From contig JAIGNY010001437.1 of NCBI GenBank assembly GCA_020152595.1, positions 3,163,501-3,227,500 of the forward strand: 64,000 nt of DNA, given 5' to 3'. The translations under genes were made by a program, and so were the position numbers. Below, piece after piece: positions 10,781 to 22,588 of the stretch. Every line of letters starts with the position of its first letter. Position 1 is the stretch's first letter. The DNA comes from Chiridota heheva (lineage: Eukaryota > Echinodermata > Holothuroidea > Apodida > Chiridotidae). Under the pieces are notes generated by a model that made no database searches, had not been told where the DNA came from, and saw only the letters and a list, made by a program, of their open reading frames with translations.

Positions 10781-12241
10781 TGTAATGCCCCAGGGCGAAG
10801 AACCAACGACTCTCACGACCGAGCGGTGGCATGAGTAATGGAGCAGCTAGAGGCCACTCGATATCAGAGCAGAGCCTAAGAAATAAGCTCCGAAATATAA
10901 GTACTAGATATTCAAACTCACAAACTCAGCTGAAAACCAAGATAACAAGTTTCAAAATTTCCTGGGGGCAGGGGTTCACTAAACCAAGAGACCTAGGCGA
11001 CAGCCCCTGAACTAATTGAGACGACACACCTAGAATTACTAAATAAAGTGAAGGCAGTAGTAAACAGTTGACAAAATCCATGTCTATATATAATATTCCA
11101 TAACTGAATAAACTGATTATTCTCTCAGAATAAACATAACAACTAACATAGTACACATCTTGCATGGACTTATAAACTTAAACTTAAATTACTTTAACTT
11201 AAATAATGGACAATTAAATATAACCCAGATTCACTACCAGGTTTAAACGGCCGCGCATATATGATGCGCGTGTGCGTACTTGGAAATGGTACGCAAACAA
11301 ACGAAACGGTGTCAACAGTACGAGGAAGCATCACTCGTAAAACAATATCTAGCACCCAACACGTTTATAGATTAACCTAACTGAATATAACATAACTAAA
11401 TACATACCAAGCGAGTGAGGTACAGCCGGCGTTAACGGAACCGGGCACCACTCCTAGGGCGCTTAATAAATGACCGCTCAACAGTCTAACCTGTATCATG
11501 ACCCCACCCTTTTTTGAAGCACTGACGAACTACACCCCAACCCCCGAAGAGCCATGAAAAGTCGCTCCTCCAAGCAACCCCTTACTAATATAAACAAACC
11601 CCACAATCAGTCCGTAAAAACAAGGGTCAATTACAACAAATTTCAGGGAACATACCACTTTAAATGCGTCCTGTGAATTGGTGCTCGCCTCTGGACTCAC
11701 TAACACATATAAATAAATATACCACAGACCTGTACCGGCTGACAACATAATACCTTTCCTCGCTGGTAAACCACTTCCTTGAGCTATCAAACTCCTATAA
11801 AATACATGATAAGTAGTGAATATATTCACCACTTATTTAACGAAACCTAAACCACTACGAAACGAGAATAATGAGCAGATGAGTGTCTTAATCAACTTAA
11901 ATTGCTCTACATGAAAACTCTAATAAACATCCAAAGTATGCTAGGTAGGACGGATAACACAGGGCACAAGCAGCAACAAACCCTGTAATGAAAGAAACAA
12001 AAGAGAGATTAGCATGATGTACACAATAACAAACCTAGCTTCCCGCGTAAATAGATATGTGCCGGTAAAGCATGCGACCCATTGGATAAAAACTTATTGA
12101 ACTGCCTAAGAATGCCAAAGGAGGTCAACCTACACTCGGGGTTATAATCCCGACAAAATGTGTGGACATACACACAACAAAAGCTCGATCACAATCGAAC
12201 TACTACGGGGTAAAACCTTGTGACAAAATGCGGGCGTCACA
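10781..12241. mobile_element. Solo LTR (1,461 bp) inserted in the LINE
   Basis: Starts TGTAATGCCC and ends GGGCGTCACA, so the ends are TG...CA and form an imperfect inverted repeat (8 of 10). GTAT lies directly outside both ends (10777-10780 and 12242-12245) as a 4-bp target duplication. If the insert and one GTAT are left out, the LINE frame reads straight through. No pol domain lies inside. A non-autonomous DNA transposon is the alternative, but TG...CA and the 4-bp duplication fit an LTR better. Confidence 0.75.
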
Positions 12242-12886
12242 GTATATCCAGTTACCATTTCACAACGGATGTTGACAATTTTCTCCTTAAAGTACTTTCC
12301 AAATTAATCTGCCAACTCTGTTTCACTAGTCTGCTAGTATACTAAGGAACGGCTTTACAGGCTACTTCTCCAAGTAAATGTTTGGTGATTTTGTGTATGT
12401 CTTTCTGACTTCCACCACACATGGATATTTTATCCAAGTAATATTCTTTACGTACTCTTAGAAGTAGTTTGTTGTACACAGAGCACTGAGACCTGTATAT
12501 TTGGCGGTCGACTTGTAACCTGGATCTCAGCCCTGTCGCTCCAGCTTTCTGCGTTTCCGTTTAGCACCTTAGCGTGATCGTCTTTTGTATTAAAGGGGCA
12601 TGAATATCTATCAAATTACTAATGCCTTTATTGAAAGTATTCACGCAATCTGATACAGAACTATGGCTGGATTGCAAAGTGGATGATGCCAGGATGTCTT
12701 TACTGAAATCTTCTGTACTTATTCTGCGAAATTTCCTGTATGACACATCTCGCTAAATGTGACCAGGCTTAGTGAAGGATGAGTCAATACGCACAGCGTA
12801 ATGATCACCGGAAGAAATGCCATCCTTATCACACAAACATGGATCTTTGATGCAGATTTTTTCGACAATATGGCTGGTATTTCCTT
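12242..12886 (-). pseudogene. LINE ORF2: endonuclease end and linker to RT
   Basis: YRKFRRISTEDFSKDI and LIDIHAPLIQKTI (12746-12561) match the region between endonuclease and RT in L2/CR1 ORF2. Further along, fragments CGGSQKDIHKITKHLLGE and KIVNIRCEM occur in shifting frames. The sequence stops at 12242, where the solo LTR begins, and resumes in frame at 10780. Confidence 0.75.
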
Positions 12887-13804
12887 CTATGTTAAAGCGC
12901 TTTTGATTATTTTTACAAAATTAGCGCCATATAAATGTGTGTATGTATTATTATGATTATTGTCCTTAGTGATAACAACATCCAGAGTATAACTTTTGTT
13001 CTGGGTTTCACCTTTTACATGTTGCTTCATGCCAAGAGAGTCCAGAATATCAAAAAAGCGCTTACTGTCTGTGTCAGCAGTCACATCCAAATGGAAATTT
13101 AAATCACCGAGAAGAAGAGTATCTGACTGTGATGTGGCATGGCGCTCTAGATAGAGAGGCCATTCTTCGAAAAATACACTGTTTTTAAGACCATTTTTCT
13201 TCAAAGGTAGCGGGCAGTACACAACAGAAAGCTGCATAAAAATTCCTGGTATTTCCATTTTGCAGTCCATGTACTCAAAGTGAGTGACTTCCTGGCTTTT
13301 TTTGGAAGAATTTAACACCCTTATTGATAAATTTGCCTTGTGTACCACAGCCACACCTTCACCCTGTTGTTTGCTATTGCGAGGAGTATGCTTTATTTCA
13401 TAGCCTACTGGCAGTAGTTCATTTAGACATTGCTTATCAGTGGTGGTTCCAAGCAAGGTTTCCGTTATAGCCAACACATCAAGATCATTAGAGGTGATAT
13501 AGTCTGATAAAGACACTGTTTTGTTTTTAACTGATCTGACATTGAGACAGCACATATTAAGATGTATGGTGTTAGGTTTGGGGGTAATCCCCACAGGTTT
13601 GTTTACAGTCACCTTTATAATGTTAATCCAATTAACAGCTGGTACAGCTGATAGAGGCTGCAGTGCGCGCTCAGTGATGCGTGTAGAAATAGAGGACACA
13701 AAAGGCCTCTCATGAGGAGAAGTTAATCCACACTTGAATCTTCTTCCAGCTTTTGTTCCCCTCCTGGTTTTTTTCTTTTGTAATCTAAGTTGTTGTACAG
13801 TCAT
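12887..13804 (-). pseudogene. LINE ORF2: apurinic-type endonuclease domain
   Basis: The 305-codon frame begins with a basic stretch, then LNMCCLNVRSVKNKT (block I), DVLAITETLL (normally ITETWL), GEGVAVVHKANLSI, VVYCPLPLKKNG, TLLLGDLNFHLDV (catalytic GDxN block) and YTLDVVIT. This is the order of the APE-like endonuclease that nicks target DNA to prime reverse transcription. The final SDH block reads GDHYAV around 12810-12800, so its usual S is altered, and the frame is lost near 12887. Confidence 0.85.
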
Positions 13805-13810
13805 GCTTCA

Positions 13811-14289
13811 TTGCACACAGCTTTCCTTGTGCACCATCTCAAACTTAACATAAGTCCTCTACTAAAGCCATTCGAAAAGTAGTGGAACTGGTCAAATGAA
13901 ACAATCCACAGTAAAATTATACAAGTTTAAAACATTCAGTTTTGTACAGGTATGTGAGTATCCTTCCCCAAAACAACAAAAGCGACCAGTTATATATACA
14001 ATACAAGCACACAAAAGTTATAGAAAGAAGCTCCTGTATAAGGATCACAATAGAGGGGAAAACAGCAGACTGAAACTGGAGCCAGCCACATACAGCGCTT
14101 CAACACTTAAATTAAAGAGGAGGAGCTTTTTGTGCAGTTTTGCCCAGTTCTTAAATTAAAATTGTTCCTTGTTAAATTATTCCGTCTTTCATCAGACTTT
14201 ATTATCACATTTTGATTGATTGAAGCATTTCAGCTAACCATTAGTCAATTTCCGTGGTAATTGTAAGCGTGATATCTACTTTCTCTGAG
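13811..14289. other. LINE leader or flank; no gene recognised
   Basis: Upstream of the LINE start codon on the minus strand. An 87-codon plus frame at 13896-14159 has no recognisable domain. The LINE 5' boundary cannot be placed. Confidence 0.4.
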
Positions 14290-15095
14290 CATGGTGGACG
14301 ATCGAGGGGAAAAAGGAGATTTCTGCCTTGGTTGTTTAACTCACACCTTTTTTTGTTTTCGGCCCGATAATCCAGCATTGTGGTGTATACAAGCAGCCTG
14401 CTCAATTCGCACTGAATGGTATCACCGTTTCCAAAACCAAATATGCTCACATTGTTTCTTCACTGCCAAGGCAATTCCAGGAACCGTGGTAAATCAAAAT
14501 TTTGATTTCTGTTGGGATCATCACAGGTTCGGTGAGAAGGCTCATAGAATGTGTAAAACCTTGCAAGTATGTTCCAGCTAGACATAATTAGTCAAAAGAC
14601 GAAACCGACGGCTAGCGGCGTTATCGTCGGCCGGCAGGGACCAATGTCGCCTTTTCTTTGTTACAAATCAAATTTCAGGGCTACGTTTTCATGTTGATAT
14701 CTTGTTGATATGTTGGAGCGGAAGTAACCGTATTTCCAGCGTCTCTTTTTGACAAGCACAACCGTCTTCTTGGAACTGCTGTACAAGCTGAAAATAAAAC
14801 CCTTATTTCTATATATGGAGAGCGGTCTTTAACATTGAATACGGTCTTTGCAGAACTTTCGCATGGATTTTTGTTTTAGCCGATGTGCCTAGACCAAATT
14901 TAAGTGCAGACATTTTGAATTATTATTCGTTGTTAGTTGATATTAAGAATCGCAAGCCGATAGATTCTACGACATCTCTTAGCATTATAGGAGCAAAGCA
15001 CCAATTTTATATCCCAAGTCGAGTATACGCTATCTTAGACAAGCATTTTCCTAGTATGCATCCACTCCGATTTTTTTTATTTTATTGGCTGTAGT
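14290..15095 (+). pseudogene. Gypsy/CsRn1-like Gag-protease remnant, plus strand
   Basis: A plus-strand copy of the region found inverted at 7985-8525. FCWDHHRFGEKAHRMCKT (about 14500-14555) is the CHCC Gag motif. From 14590 the protease leader and a damaged active site follow; an inserted repeat of TTGATATCTTG splits the DTG, leaving VGAEVTVF. ADVPRP..LSADIL and LLVDIKNRKPIDSTTSLSI (to about 14995) are the protease C-terminus and the start of the RT linker. RT is absent after about 15060. The copies differ clearly, so this is a separate, older insertion. Confidence 0.75.
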
Positions 15096-16085
15096 AGTTG
15101 CAGTTACAACTATTTTCGAAAACATATCATGTCGTATATGAAACTCATGAAAGGTCAACCAGCGCCTTTGTGGAGAATACCAATCAGCTGATTGCTACTA
15201 GCAGACTAGAAGATTCACGATTACGAGCGACGTTGTATACATGTATATAATCTGTGAATCTGCTATTGTTCTGAGCTTATTATTAGTTATGCGACATTTT
15301 ACCGGGACTGATAATAGAAACGAACACGAAACCATAACTAGTGAGCAAGTTGAAGCTATTTGGACGTGAAAAGGCAACAACAGCTTAATTACTGTAAAGT
15401 CTATTAACAAGTACCATATAGCAAAACATTTATCACAATCGGATAAAAATTGTATAGCCTTTTTAAATCTCAGGCATTTTGTGTTGTATTACAATCAAGG
15501 CGACCATGGTATTTCCAAAATATCTGTCACAATTCTTTATCCTACCCCTAATCAAATCCTAGCAGAAATATACTTTCCCATAATTTTCAATTACTAAGAT
15601 TTAGAAAAGAAATATAAAGAATAACATAACGATTACGAGCTGTTCGTCCATAAAGTCATACATTACACATTTCGAATAATTCAAAACTGATAGAACTTTG
15701 ATCAGCCAAAAACCCATAAAAAGTGCTCTTTTTAAAAATTAATCTGTTTAAAATTGCATGCTCTTGCATTCAATATGATAATTGCTATACCTTTAAGCGA
15801 GAACGGAAACGGTACTCGTACGGGGTTAGAATAGTAATGGTCTGAAAGAAAATACAGTTTTAGTTTTACACTTGTTGTCTGTTGGCTTCTCAAAACTCTT
15901 GGTGATCTCAGTACCAAATTATGGCAGAGATAAAGATGAATTTTATTTGATTTTTGTTAAAGTTACACAAAATTGACATTATCCACATGATCATAATTGG
16001 TGAAGGTATAGTGCAATACTACATATGGAAAACTTGGATACTTTTCTACTGTACCTGAGAAGATTAGAGAAAATGCAACTGCATA
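15096..16085. other. No feature recognised
   Basis: AT-rich DNA with short overlapping frames on both strands and no recognised motif. Confidence 0.5.
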
Positions 16086-16115
16086 CTCTCACTCTCCTCG
16101 ATATTAATTATTTGT

Positions 16116-16589
16116 TCATGTTTGTTTTTGAACCATTTTGTTAAGTGTAACCAGTCTTGTACAACTCCAACCACTAGGAACAACACCAACATCAAAGCAC
16201 TTTAAAAAGATGATACTCAGGGGGAACAGAAAGGCAGAACACTCACGTAAGACAGTAGGATATATATTATCTAGACCGGGTGCTTTATTTGAATTCAAAC
16301 CCTTCAACTTTTTAGACAAAACATCAACTGAAAAATCAACATTATTAATGGATACTGAAGAGTGCACTCTAGGATAATCCACAACATCATCAGCAGGGAA
16401 CTCCTTAGTAAAAACAGACACAAAGTAGTTATTCAAAACCTTAGCCATATCCTTACCACTATTGATAGTAACACTATCATTACCCTGAAGGGGACCAACA
16501 GCCTCCTTCTTTTTTTTTTTGCTTTGAGCAAACATAGAAATGAAACGACTTAGGATCAATCTTAACCTCTTTAGACAAATGTTTTTCAA
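16116..16589 (-). pseudogene. CR1 ORF2: start of reverse transcriptase
   Basis: VGPLQGNDSVTINSGKDMAK, VLNNYFVSVFTKEF, LKGLNSNKAPGLDNIYPTVL and VPSGWSCTRLVTLNKM are RT blocks -1 to 1 of CR1-like elements. The expected NYRPVSL block does not follow; the frame stops near 16116 and the similarity ends. No YADD box is present in this copy. Confidence 0.8.
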
Positions 16590-16872
16590 AAAGCACTTTA
16601 GTATTTCTTATTAAACACTTTGTGAACTTTTCATGATCCTTATACCTAGCAAGCTCTGCAGGACACCCACTACATTTATAACAACGCCACAATTTCTTCT
16701 TTTTCCGAACAGCCTGCAAAACCTCCCAAATCATCCACACTAGCTGATTACGCCTACAGACTTTCTTTAATGGAACTAACCTATTTACACCCTCCAAAAC
16801 TATAGCTCGGAAAACATCCCATGCTTTAGAAGGATATAATTCACGGAGCAAAGAAGTCCAATCGAATGACAA
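16480..16872 (-). pseudogene. CR1 ORF2: linker between endonuclease and RT
   Basis: SFDWTSLLREL, EGVNRLVPLKKV, WMIWEVLQAVRKKKKLWRCY and RNTKVLFEKHLSKEVKIDP match the linker of CR1-like ORF2, where the conserved words are PxKPWxxxxVxxxxRxKxxLW and FExxLAxxxKxNPKxFY. A T-rich run on the plus strand near 16505-16521, read as lysines, disrupts the frame and joins it to the next block. Confidence 0.7.
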
Positions 16873-16889
16873 ATTATCCTAAAGTGCAG

Positions 16890-17447
16890 CAAAGTCAGCA
16901 TTCTTAAAATCTAAATGAAGTTTATCAGCTAGAGAAGCCTTTGTAAAACAATACAGATCAAAACTAATAAGGTCATGATCACTACACCCTACTTACCGCT
17001 ACTTAGCACATTTCTAATCACACTTTCTTTACTACTGAAAATCAAATCCAGACAATTTCTACCACGCGTGAGAAACAACACATGCTGGGTGACAAAGCAG
17101 TCAGATACAGTTTCCAGAAAATCTTTACCATGTGGACCACTACAAGAAAGATTTCAATGAATGTCTGGAAAATTAAAGTCCCCCAAAACAATAATCCCCC
17201 TAGAAACAACTCTCCTGAAGCAGTCAAGCAATTTCTGCTTGTTCTCAGGACTAGAATTTGGTGATCTATATACTACTAATTGAAAGTTCAGCCAAAAGCT
17301 CATTACGCTTATTTTAAATGCTACGAAGATTTGAAAACATAACCTTAATTCTACCACTAGAGCATTCCCTATTCCCAGAAACCTGCCTGAATGCCTGACA
17401 GGCGGGTTTAAACTCTCAACCCCCGTGACTAGCTTTAAGGACTCCAA
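16890..17447 (-). pseudogene. CR1 ORF2: APE-like endonuclease
   Basis: LVVYRSPNSSPENKQKLL and IIVLGDFNFPDI (catalytic GDFN block) are in the 97-codon frame at 17447-17154. Frameshifted downstream come CFVTQHVLFLTRGRN, LDLIFSS and SDHDLISFD (catalytic SDH block, near 16975). The N-terminal blocks before VVYRSP are lost or scrambled. The domain nicks the target site in active copies. Confidence 0.8.
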
Positions 17448-17459
17448 TTCTTAATTGTC

Positions 17460-18029
17460 CTATTGACACCCATAGCAAGAGCACGAATACTTTTCCTAGT
17501 TAAATGCAAACCATACCTCATGAACCAATCAACCTGAGAATTAAAGTTATGCCAGAAATTTACAAAGCCGCTCCCAAATAGACGACAAATACTCTGTAAC
17601 CAACTATTGATCAACAACATCTTATCTATTATAAAAAAAAAAAAACTACCTTTACGCGGCAACAGACCAACAACTACAACCCACCCTGCAACCTATGTCT
17701 TTCAACTTGAATAACAAAGCCATGAAACTACGCCTAATAGAATCAACATTTCTCCTATATATATAATTTGTACTAATTGAAACTACGACGGTATCTTCAC
17801 CCTTACATAAAATTCAAACACGAGAACTAACATCATCAATCCTAGTTCCTGTGAGACACACCCTAATCCTTCTACTACGATCTACTCCACAAAACTTTGT
17901 GTCAACAAACCTAACAAGTGAATCCCCTATCCATAACACTTTATTCCTAACAGAATCCACAGGCAACGTACCAGATGAATCAGCAACCTCACGACCAATG
18001 GTACCTGCACAACCATCAACTACACACAA
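17460..18029 (-). pseudogene. CR1 ORF1: SGNH/esterase-like domain
   Basis: KVLWIGDSLVRFVDTKFC (block I with the nucleophile Ser of GDSL-type hydrolases) and VCLTGTRIDDVSSRV are in one frame at 18029-17814. After a gap in the reading frame, INSWLQSICRLFGSGFV, FWHNF and RYGLHLTRKSI (17662-17460) give the last block, normally DGLHLT; here Y replaces D. This arrangement is known from the esterase domain of CR1 ORF1. The segment between 17663 and 17813 holds frameshifted remains of the middle. Confidence 0.7.
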
Positions 18030-18074
18030 CCCTACATCAGGCCTGTCAACAGAATCTGACCCAAGACTATATAC

Positions 18075-18362
18075 CTAGACAGAACCCCTATTAGATTCTT
18101 CACCCAAAGAACTATCAACATCACATGTCTGACTACCCACATCTAAGCCACAAAACTCAGTCTGCACATTAGCATCAACCTTTTCAAAGATACAACTACA
18201 ACCAGAAAGTCTCATCTCCAAAAGCTTCAACCTTGTACGCTTTAAACAGACAAATATAAAACAATCAACTGAAGCTTCATCAAAACTACATGTCACACCG
18301 GACTCCTGGAAATCAATCCACATATTACAGCTATCACAGTAAATCGAAATCTCCATGATCAT
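18075..18362 (-). pseudogene. CR1 ORF1: PHD-like zinc finger
   Basis: IYCDSCNMWIDFQESGVTC followed by FICVCLKRTRLKLLEMRL-like sequence has the C..C....W....SGV spacing and a later C of the PHD-like finger in CR1 ORF1 proteins. Some cysteine and histidine positions are lost (HFQCSG is replaced by DFQESG). The domain is thought to help ORF1 protein bind partners or nucleic acid. The frame continues with an acidic stretch and ends at a stop near 18075. Confidence 0.6.
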
Positions 18363-19180
18363 ACAATATAATTGACCAGAAGCAGAAAACCAAAAGCAGC
18401 AATCTAAAAGAGGAACAATAGGCCCAAGAATACCTAAAGAAATACCTTAGCTTCAACACACAATATAAAAGCCTACACATAACACATAAGCCTATACACT
18501 TAAATCAAAAAAAAATAATAAAGCCTAACACAACAATACCAAAGCCTAGCTTACAACAACTGTATGGCCTAGCCTAGTTCACTTTGTGATAGGATATACT
18601 TAGTATACCACACAAACCAGCAACAACAAAAAACAACAACAATTTAACAATTGAGGAAACTAATGAAAACAACAAAATAAAAAATATGCCAAAAAAATGT
18701 AAGAAACAACAATATAGTAAAACTCAGCCTGAATAAAATCCAAAATCCAGATGAAAATATCCAGACTACTACGACGTCAGTAATTCCCGTAGAATAATTT
18801 TTTTGTTGTGGTCGGCAGGCAATTTTCTTGTGTCGAATGGTCAATGAATTATGAATGATAAGGGGTACCGGATGAATACGTTAGGCTAGTAACGTTAGGC
18901 CTAGCTTTGTACTATTAGGCCTAATTTTAGGCTATTATCAGTTAATTTTCCCGATGCAATGTGTAACTACAGATTTTATGACTTTGCGAGCATGCGCACT
19001 TCCTATTTTCATAACTCACAACTAAGTAAATGTGTTACAAGGACACCCTTTAAAAAGAGCTGTCTTGGTATTTATTTTCTTGATTGGATAGGCCGTTAGT
19101 AATATAGAATGCAGTCGACTATACCACCCCCTCGCCTCCGAAAATTCTGTGGAAGCCATAAATATAATTAACTGAAATAT
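18363..19180. other. No gene recognised; part may be the LINE 5' region
   Basis: The A-rich part 18430-18660 precedes the CR1 ORF1 on the minus strand and may be its leader. The rest has no motif. Confidence 0.4.
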
Positions 19181-19400
19181 CAAATGAACCATGTGTGGCT
19201 TTTTTTGCAATCGTATCGACTGAATTATTTTAAATTTTGGACCAAACCTTTTACAGTTTGCACCAACAATCCTCCCATTTTCGACCAAACATCTTTCATT
19301 TTGGCACCAAAATCTTCAATGTTGGACCCACAAATCTGCACTTTTGGAAAGGAAAATACTTCAGGCTTTTAACAAAAATGTCAATTTTGGACAAAATTTT
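19170..19400 (+). repeat. Dispersed repeat with degenerate ~21-bp TTTTGGACCAAAA units
   Basis: Contains ATCG(T/A)ATCGACTGAATTATT followed by five or six units such as TTTTGGACCAAA and TTTTGGCACCAAAA at about 21-22-bp spacing. The same block occurs at 53318-53530, 55797-56045 and 57078-57325. Confidence 0.75.
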
Positions 19401-20548
19401 CAAGGGCCACAATCTACTATATAGGAGAACCAAAAACCTTGGAATGAAGTTCTTATCATTAGAGCCATGCACGCATGGAAGTCATAATGAAATGTGTTGA
19501 CATTTGAAACATTTTTTAATTTACGATCTTTTTATTTTCATTTTCAAGCATGCTTATGAAAATGCAATTGCAAAACCTCAAGCGATGTTTAAAAGAGAAT
19601 TTTCCTATCTTTAAAATGAGATACAGTTCGTTGCAATGTTCCATTACACGGCAAGCGACACTTGATTTCGCAATCGCACCGAAGCTGCGTTCTAACAGTT
19701 GTAAGCAATGCCGTACTGTAGGCCATAGCTGGAATTCCCGTATTTCGAGGGCAATTGATATTAATTTGCCTTTTCTAATCGTACGTAATGTTAAGCATAT
19801 CTTACTTATATTAAAGTAAGCTTAATCAAATGATTCATCAGCTGGTTTTAGAGTAATTTAAAGCCGATGGCGGCCGGGATTTCAGCATGCAGAACTGTAC
19901 AGTTCTTTCGTAACGTAACTAACGTAGGGGTGTAGTTTACAAATAAATACACTTAGACAGTGTCTCACTAGTAGCACTAAGGCTAGCAGCCATTTTCGAC
20001 TGCAATCTGTAGTGTAGACATATTGTGATGAAGTGAATATTCGGTCATCCAGGCATTTTGAACATCCGGGAAATTTTGTCGAACCACGTTTTAGCCTGCG
20101 TATGCACGGATAATGTTTTCGAACTTCGATGATATCTTTTCAATGATATTTCCACCAAATTTACAACACTTTCCTGTACAAATACCAAAGCGAAAGTAGA
20201 AATTTTGGCATTTAAAGGTAACCGATCTTACACTAGCTGTAATGGTAAACTGCTTTATTTTCACCGACAAACTGGTTGGTAAGCTTCATGCACTTGTAAA
20301 TTGTATAACTCACCCCTACACTCCCGGACAAGATGAGTTATTGTACCAAGGTGGGTGACCAAAACATGTACATTGACGCACCCCTCAGTCACTTAGGTGA
20401 CTGACATTTCTTTTGAAATGACTTACTCCAAATCACTCACCTTAGTGCAGGTGAATAGGTCTGAAGTCAATTGACTCGCCCAGAGTCATAGATTGTGACT
20501 GACAACCAATCAAGTAATTATTTCATTCCATTTGCTTTCATTCATTAG
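19401..20548. other. No gene recognised; possible intron sequence
   Basis: Short unrelated frames only. CAGTCACTTAGGTGACTG near 20385-20405 is an imperfect palindrome. Confidence 0.4.
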
Positions 20549-20676
20549 GTACTGCTGATGATTTGCAGAAGACTTTAAATCACACCAGGGTGAAAGTGCC
20601 AAAGATTTTAGACACCTCAGTTGAGGAAAGTAAAAGTGAGAATAACAGTTTTTGTGTTCGTGCTACCACTAAGAGG
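20549..20676 (+). CDS. Candidate internal exon of a host gene
   Basis: A T-rich acceptor (TTTGCTTTCATTCATTAG) precedes 128 bp that are open in one frame for 42 codons, beginning TADDLQKTLNHTRVKV and ending CVRATTKR. A strong donor AGG|GTAAGT follows. The peptide is not recognised. A coiled-coil segment and a BEN-like exon lie downstream on the same strand, so the three may belong to one gene or pseudogene. Whether it is expressed cannot be told from the sequence. Confidence 0.5.
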
Positions 20677-20934
20677 GTAAGTACTAGTGTATGTGCACAG
20701 ATGTAACAGGGAGATATACGAGCTGCTCACGTACACATACGCTTGTTTCTGATACTTGAGGACAAGGGATAACCCATGGCTACAGCTAAAATTTAGTGAA
20801 ATTTAGATGGAACTCCACTTTGCGGTAAAAGTTCTTTTTCTACAGTGTCTTTAATTTTTCGTAAATGGTAAAGTTATCCTTCCTGCATTTTTCATATTTG
20901 TTATTGTCTGGCAGTATGCTAACTTGTATATTGC

Positions 20935-21140
20935 TCAGGGAGTCTTATAGTCAGACGAGTCACATGTCCTTGCTGAGCCACATATCCTTGCTTGAGCTAC
21001 ACTCATGAGCCACATCACATTACTATGAGAACACTGTGCCAAGTCTATGGTGAGCCACTTGAGCCACATCATTATATAAGATGTTGGTCCCAGGGACAGA
21101 TAAGTCAGTTGTGAAGAAGTTACCAATCCAGTCAGACCAG
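20935..21140. repeat. Irregular GAGCCACAT repetition
   Basis: GAGCCACAT or close variants occur at least five times between about 20970 and 21070 with irregular spacing. No period can be fixed. Confidence 0.4.
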
Positions 21141-21586
21141 AGATATACTCAGTATCAGTCAAAGAAATATTGTAAATAGTGTATATACAAAGAATTACAA
21201 GAGACAGAAAAATTGACGCTACCAGAATAAAAGATCTAATTTTGATATCATTATTTACTATTATCATTATATTAACAAAGCTCTGTCAGTTACACTCTTC
21301 TTTAGACATAAACTTAAACTGTTTGCTAAGTTCATTAGCGAATAATTTTGGGATTATAAAAACATGTTGCTCATTCTGTAATCTTTCGATCTCCCCATAA
21401 TAGTTTTCTTTGTCAATACCCCAATAAGGACAGAAGTTATAAGGTATACACGTACCTCTTCCAAAGCAAGTCAAATTGAAACCAGTAATGGGTTGGATAT
21501 ACGTGTAGCTTTCATAACAGAGCTTACCATTAACACCAGTGAATGACACTCATCACAATAATATTTAAATTTGTTAGAGAAGAATA

Positions 21587-21890
21587 GTGTCCAAGAACAA
21601 AATGCGGCAAAATGCAACGTCTTTGCAGCAAATCTTGGACGAGAAAGTGTTATTGAAGGTGACACCTCTTGCCTGTTCTTGTGAAAATTACAAAAGCATT
21701 TCCTTCCACAAGAAGAAACTGAAGCATTACAGGGAGGAGAATGACAAGTTAGTGAAGGAGATTGAAGTTCCAAAGAAGGACAACCTACAGTACAGGCATC
21801 TCAACAAATTATTGCAGAAGGCGATGCTATCAAAATATGAAGAAAAGATTAACCAGGTTGAAGAAGATATTTTTAATCTATGTTCATACT
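21587..21890 (+). CDS. Candidate coiled-coil exon of the same host gene
   Basis: The open frame has no early ATG and opens with GTG, so it is more likely part of an exon. Residues about 43-100 are rich in Lys, Glu and Leu (KLKHYREENDKLVKEIE, then LNKLLQKAMLSKYEEKINQVEE) and look like a coiled coil. A possible acceptor is CCTTCCACAAG near 21714. BEN-domain proteins often carry a coiled coil upstream of the domain. Beyond about 21890 the frame turns hydrophobic and is probably intron. Limits are approximate. Confidence 0.4.
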
Positions 21891-22588
21891 TTGCTTTTGA
21901 AACTCTTTTCTACACAAGTTGCTTTGTGAAGAGGAGGAACTTTGTAAACAAATATTTCATGTTATATTGTAACAAAGTTCTTCATTTCAGCAGCACAGTA
22001 TATTACAAAGAAGTGAATTAAAATCAGGGATTTCAATCAAATGGAAAAAAGGAGTCTTGTTTGACAATTTGGTCTGAAGGGTAATTAGAGCAAGACTCGA
22101 GACTTTGTGCAAGCGAGTTACTGGCCTTTCTTCACGCCAGAGCTCGACAAGCCGACAATGTAAAATTGAAAATAATATTGAGTTGAAACAAATAAGAAGT
22201 GATTACAAATCATCATTTGATTTGAGTAAATTGAGCAATTCATTAAAGTTTAATAGGTAGAGAAAATATACTTCAAAACTTCTTGTTTTTTACCGATTCT
22301 TATATCTAGCGGCCCTTCACTTTAGATCCAAAAAAATTAATTCGCACTTGATTGCGTCCCTTTTGCTTCAGTCGATTCAGCTGCTGAACGAGTACTAGCA
22401 AAGCTGGGGAGGTGTCCCGTGATGGACAATGGACAATATATACAAATTTCAGATTCCGTTCTGTAAACTAACTGTTCTCCTGATAAAGTATGTTAGATTG
22501 TAGTATTTCTTTTTGTACCTTATTTGCAAATTCATAGAATGTCACCCTATTTGATTAACAGTATACTGGACTGATTTGTATTTTGAAG

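Larger units (their letters stand above)
9058..13810 (-). mobile_element. L2/CR1-superfamily LINE, interrupted by a solo LTR
   Basis: ORF2 runs on the minus strand from 13804 to 9256, about 1,030 codons once the LTR insertion is left out. Order is APE endonuclease, linker, reverse transcriptase and C-terminal domain. It carries several in-frame stops and at least one frameshift. The 3' end runs through a ~190-bp tail into TAATAA and then the TCA microsatellite; simple-repeat 3' tails are usual for this LINE group. No ORF1 was found upstream, so the copy is probably 5' truncated. Confidence 0.85.
16090..18362 (-). mobile_element. CR1-type LINE, 3' truncated
   Basis: Minus-strand order is ORF1 (PHD-like finger, then SGNH/esterase-like domain), ORF2 endonuclease, linker and the N-terminal part of RT. 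Similarity stops near 16090, before the catalytic RT box. LINEs normally lose their 5' end, so a missing 3' end points to a later deletion or rearrangement. Frames are broken throughout. Confidence 0.8.
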
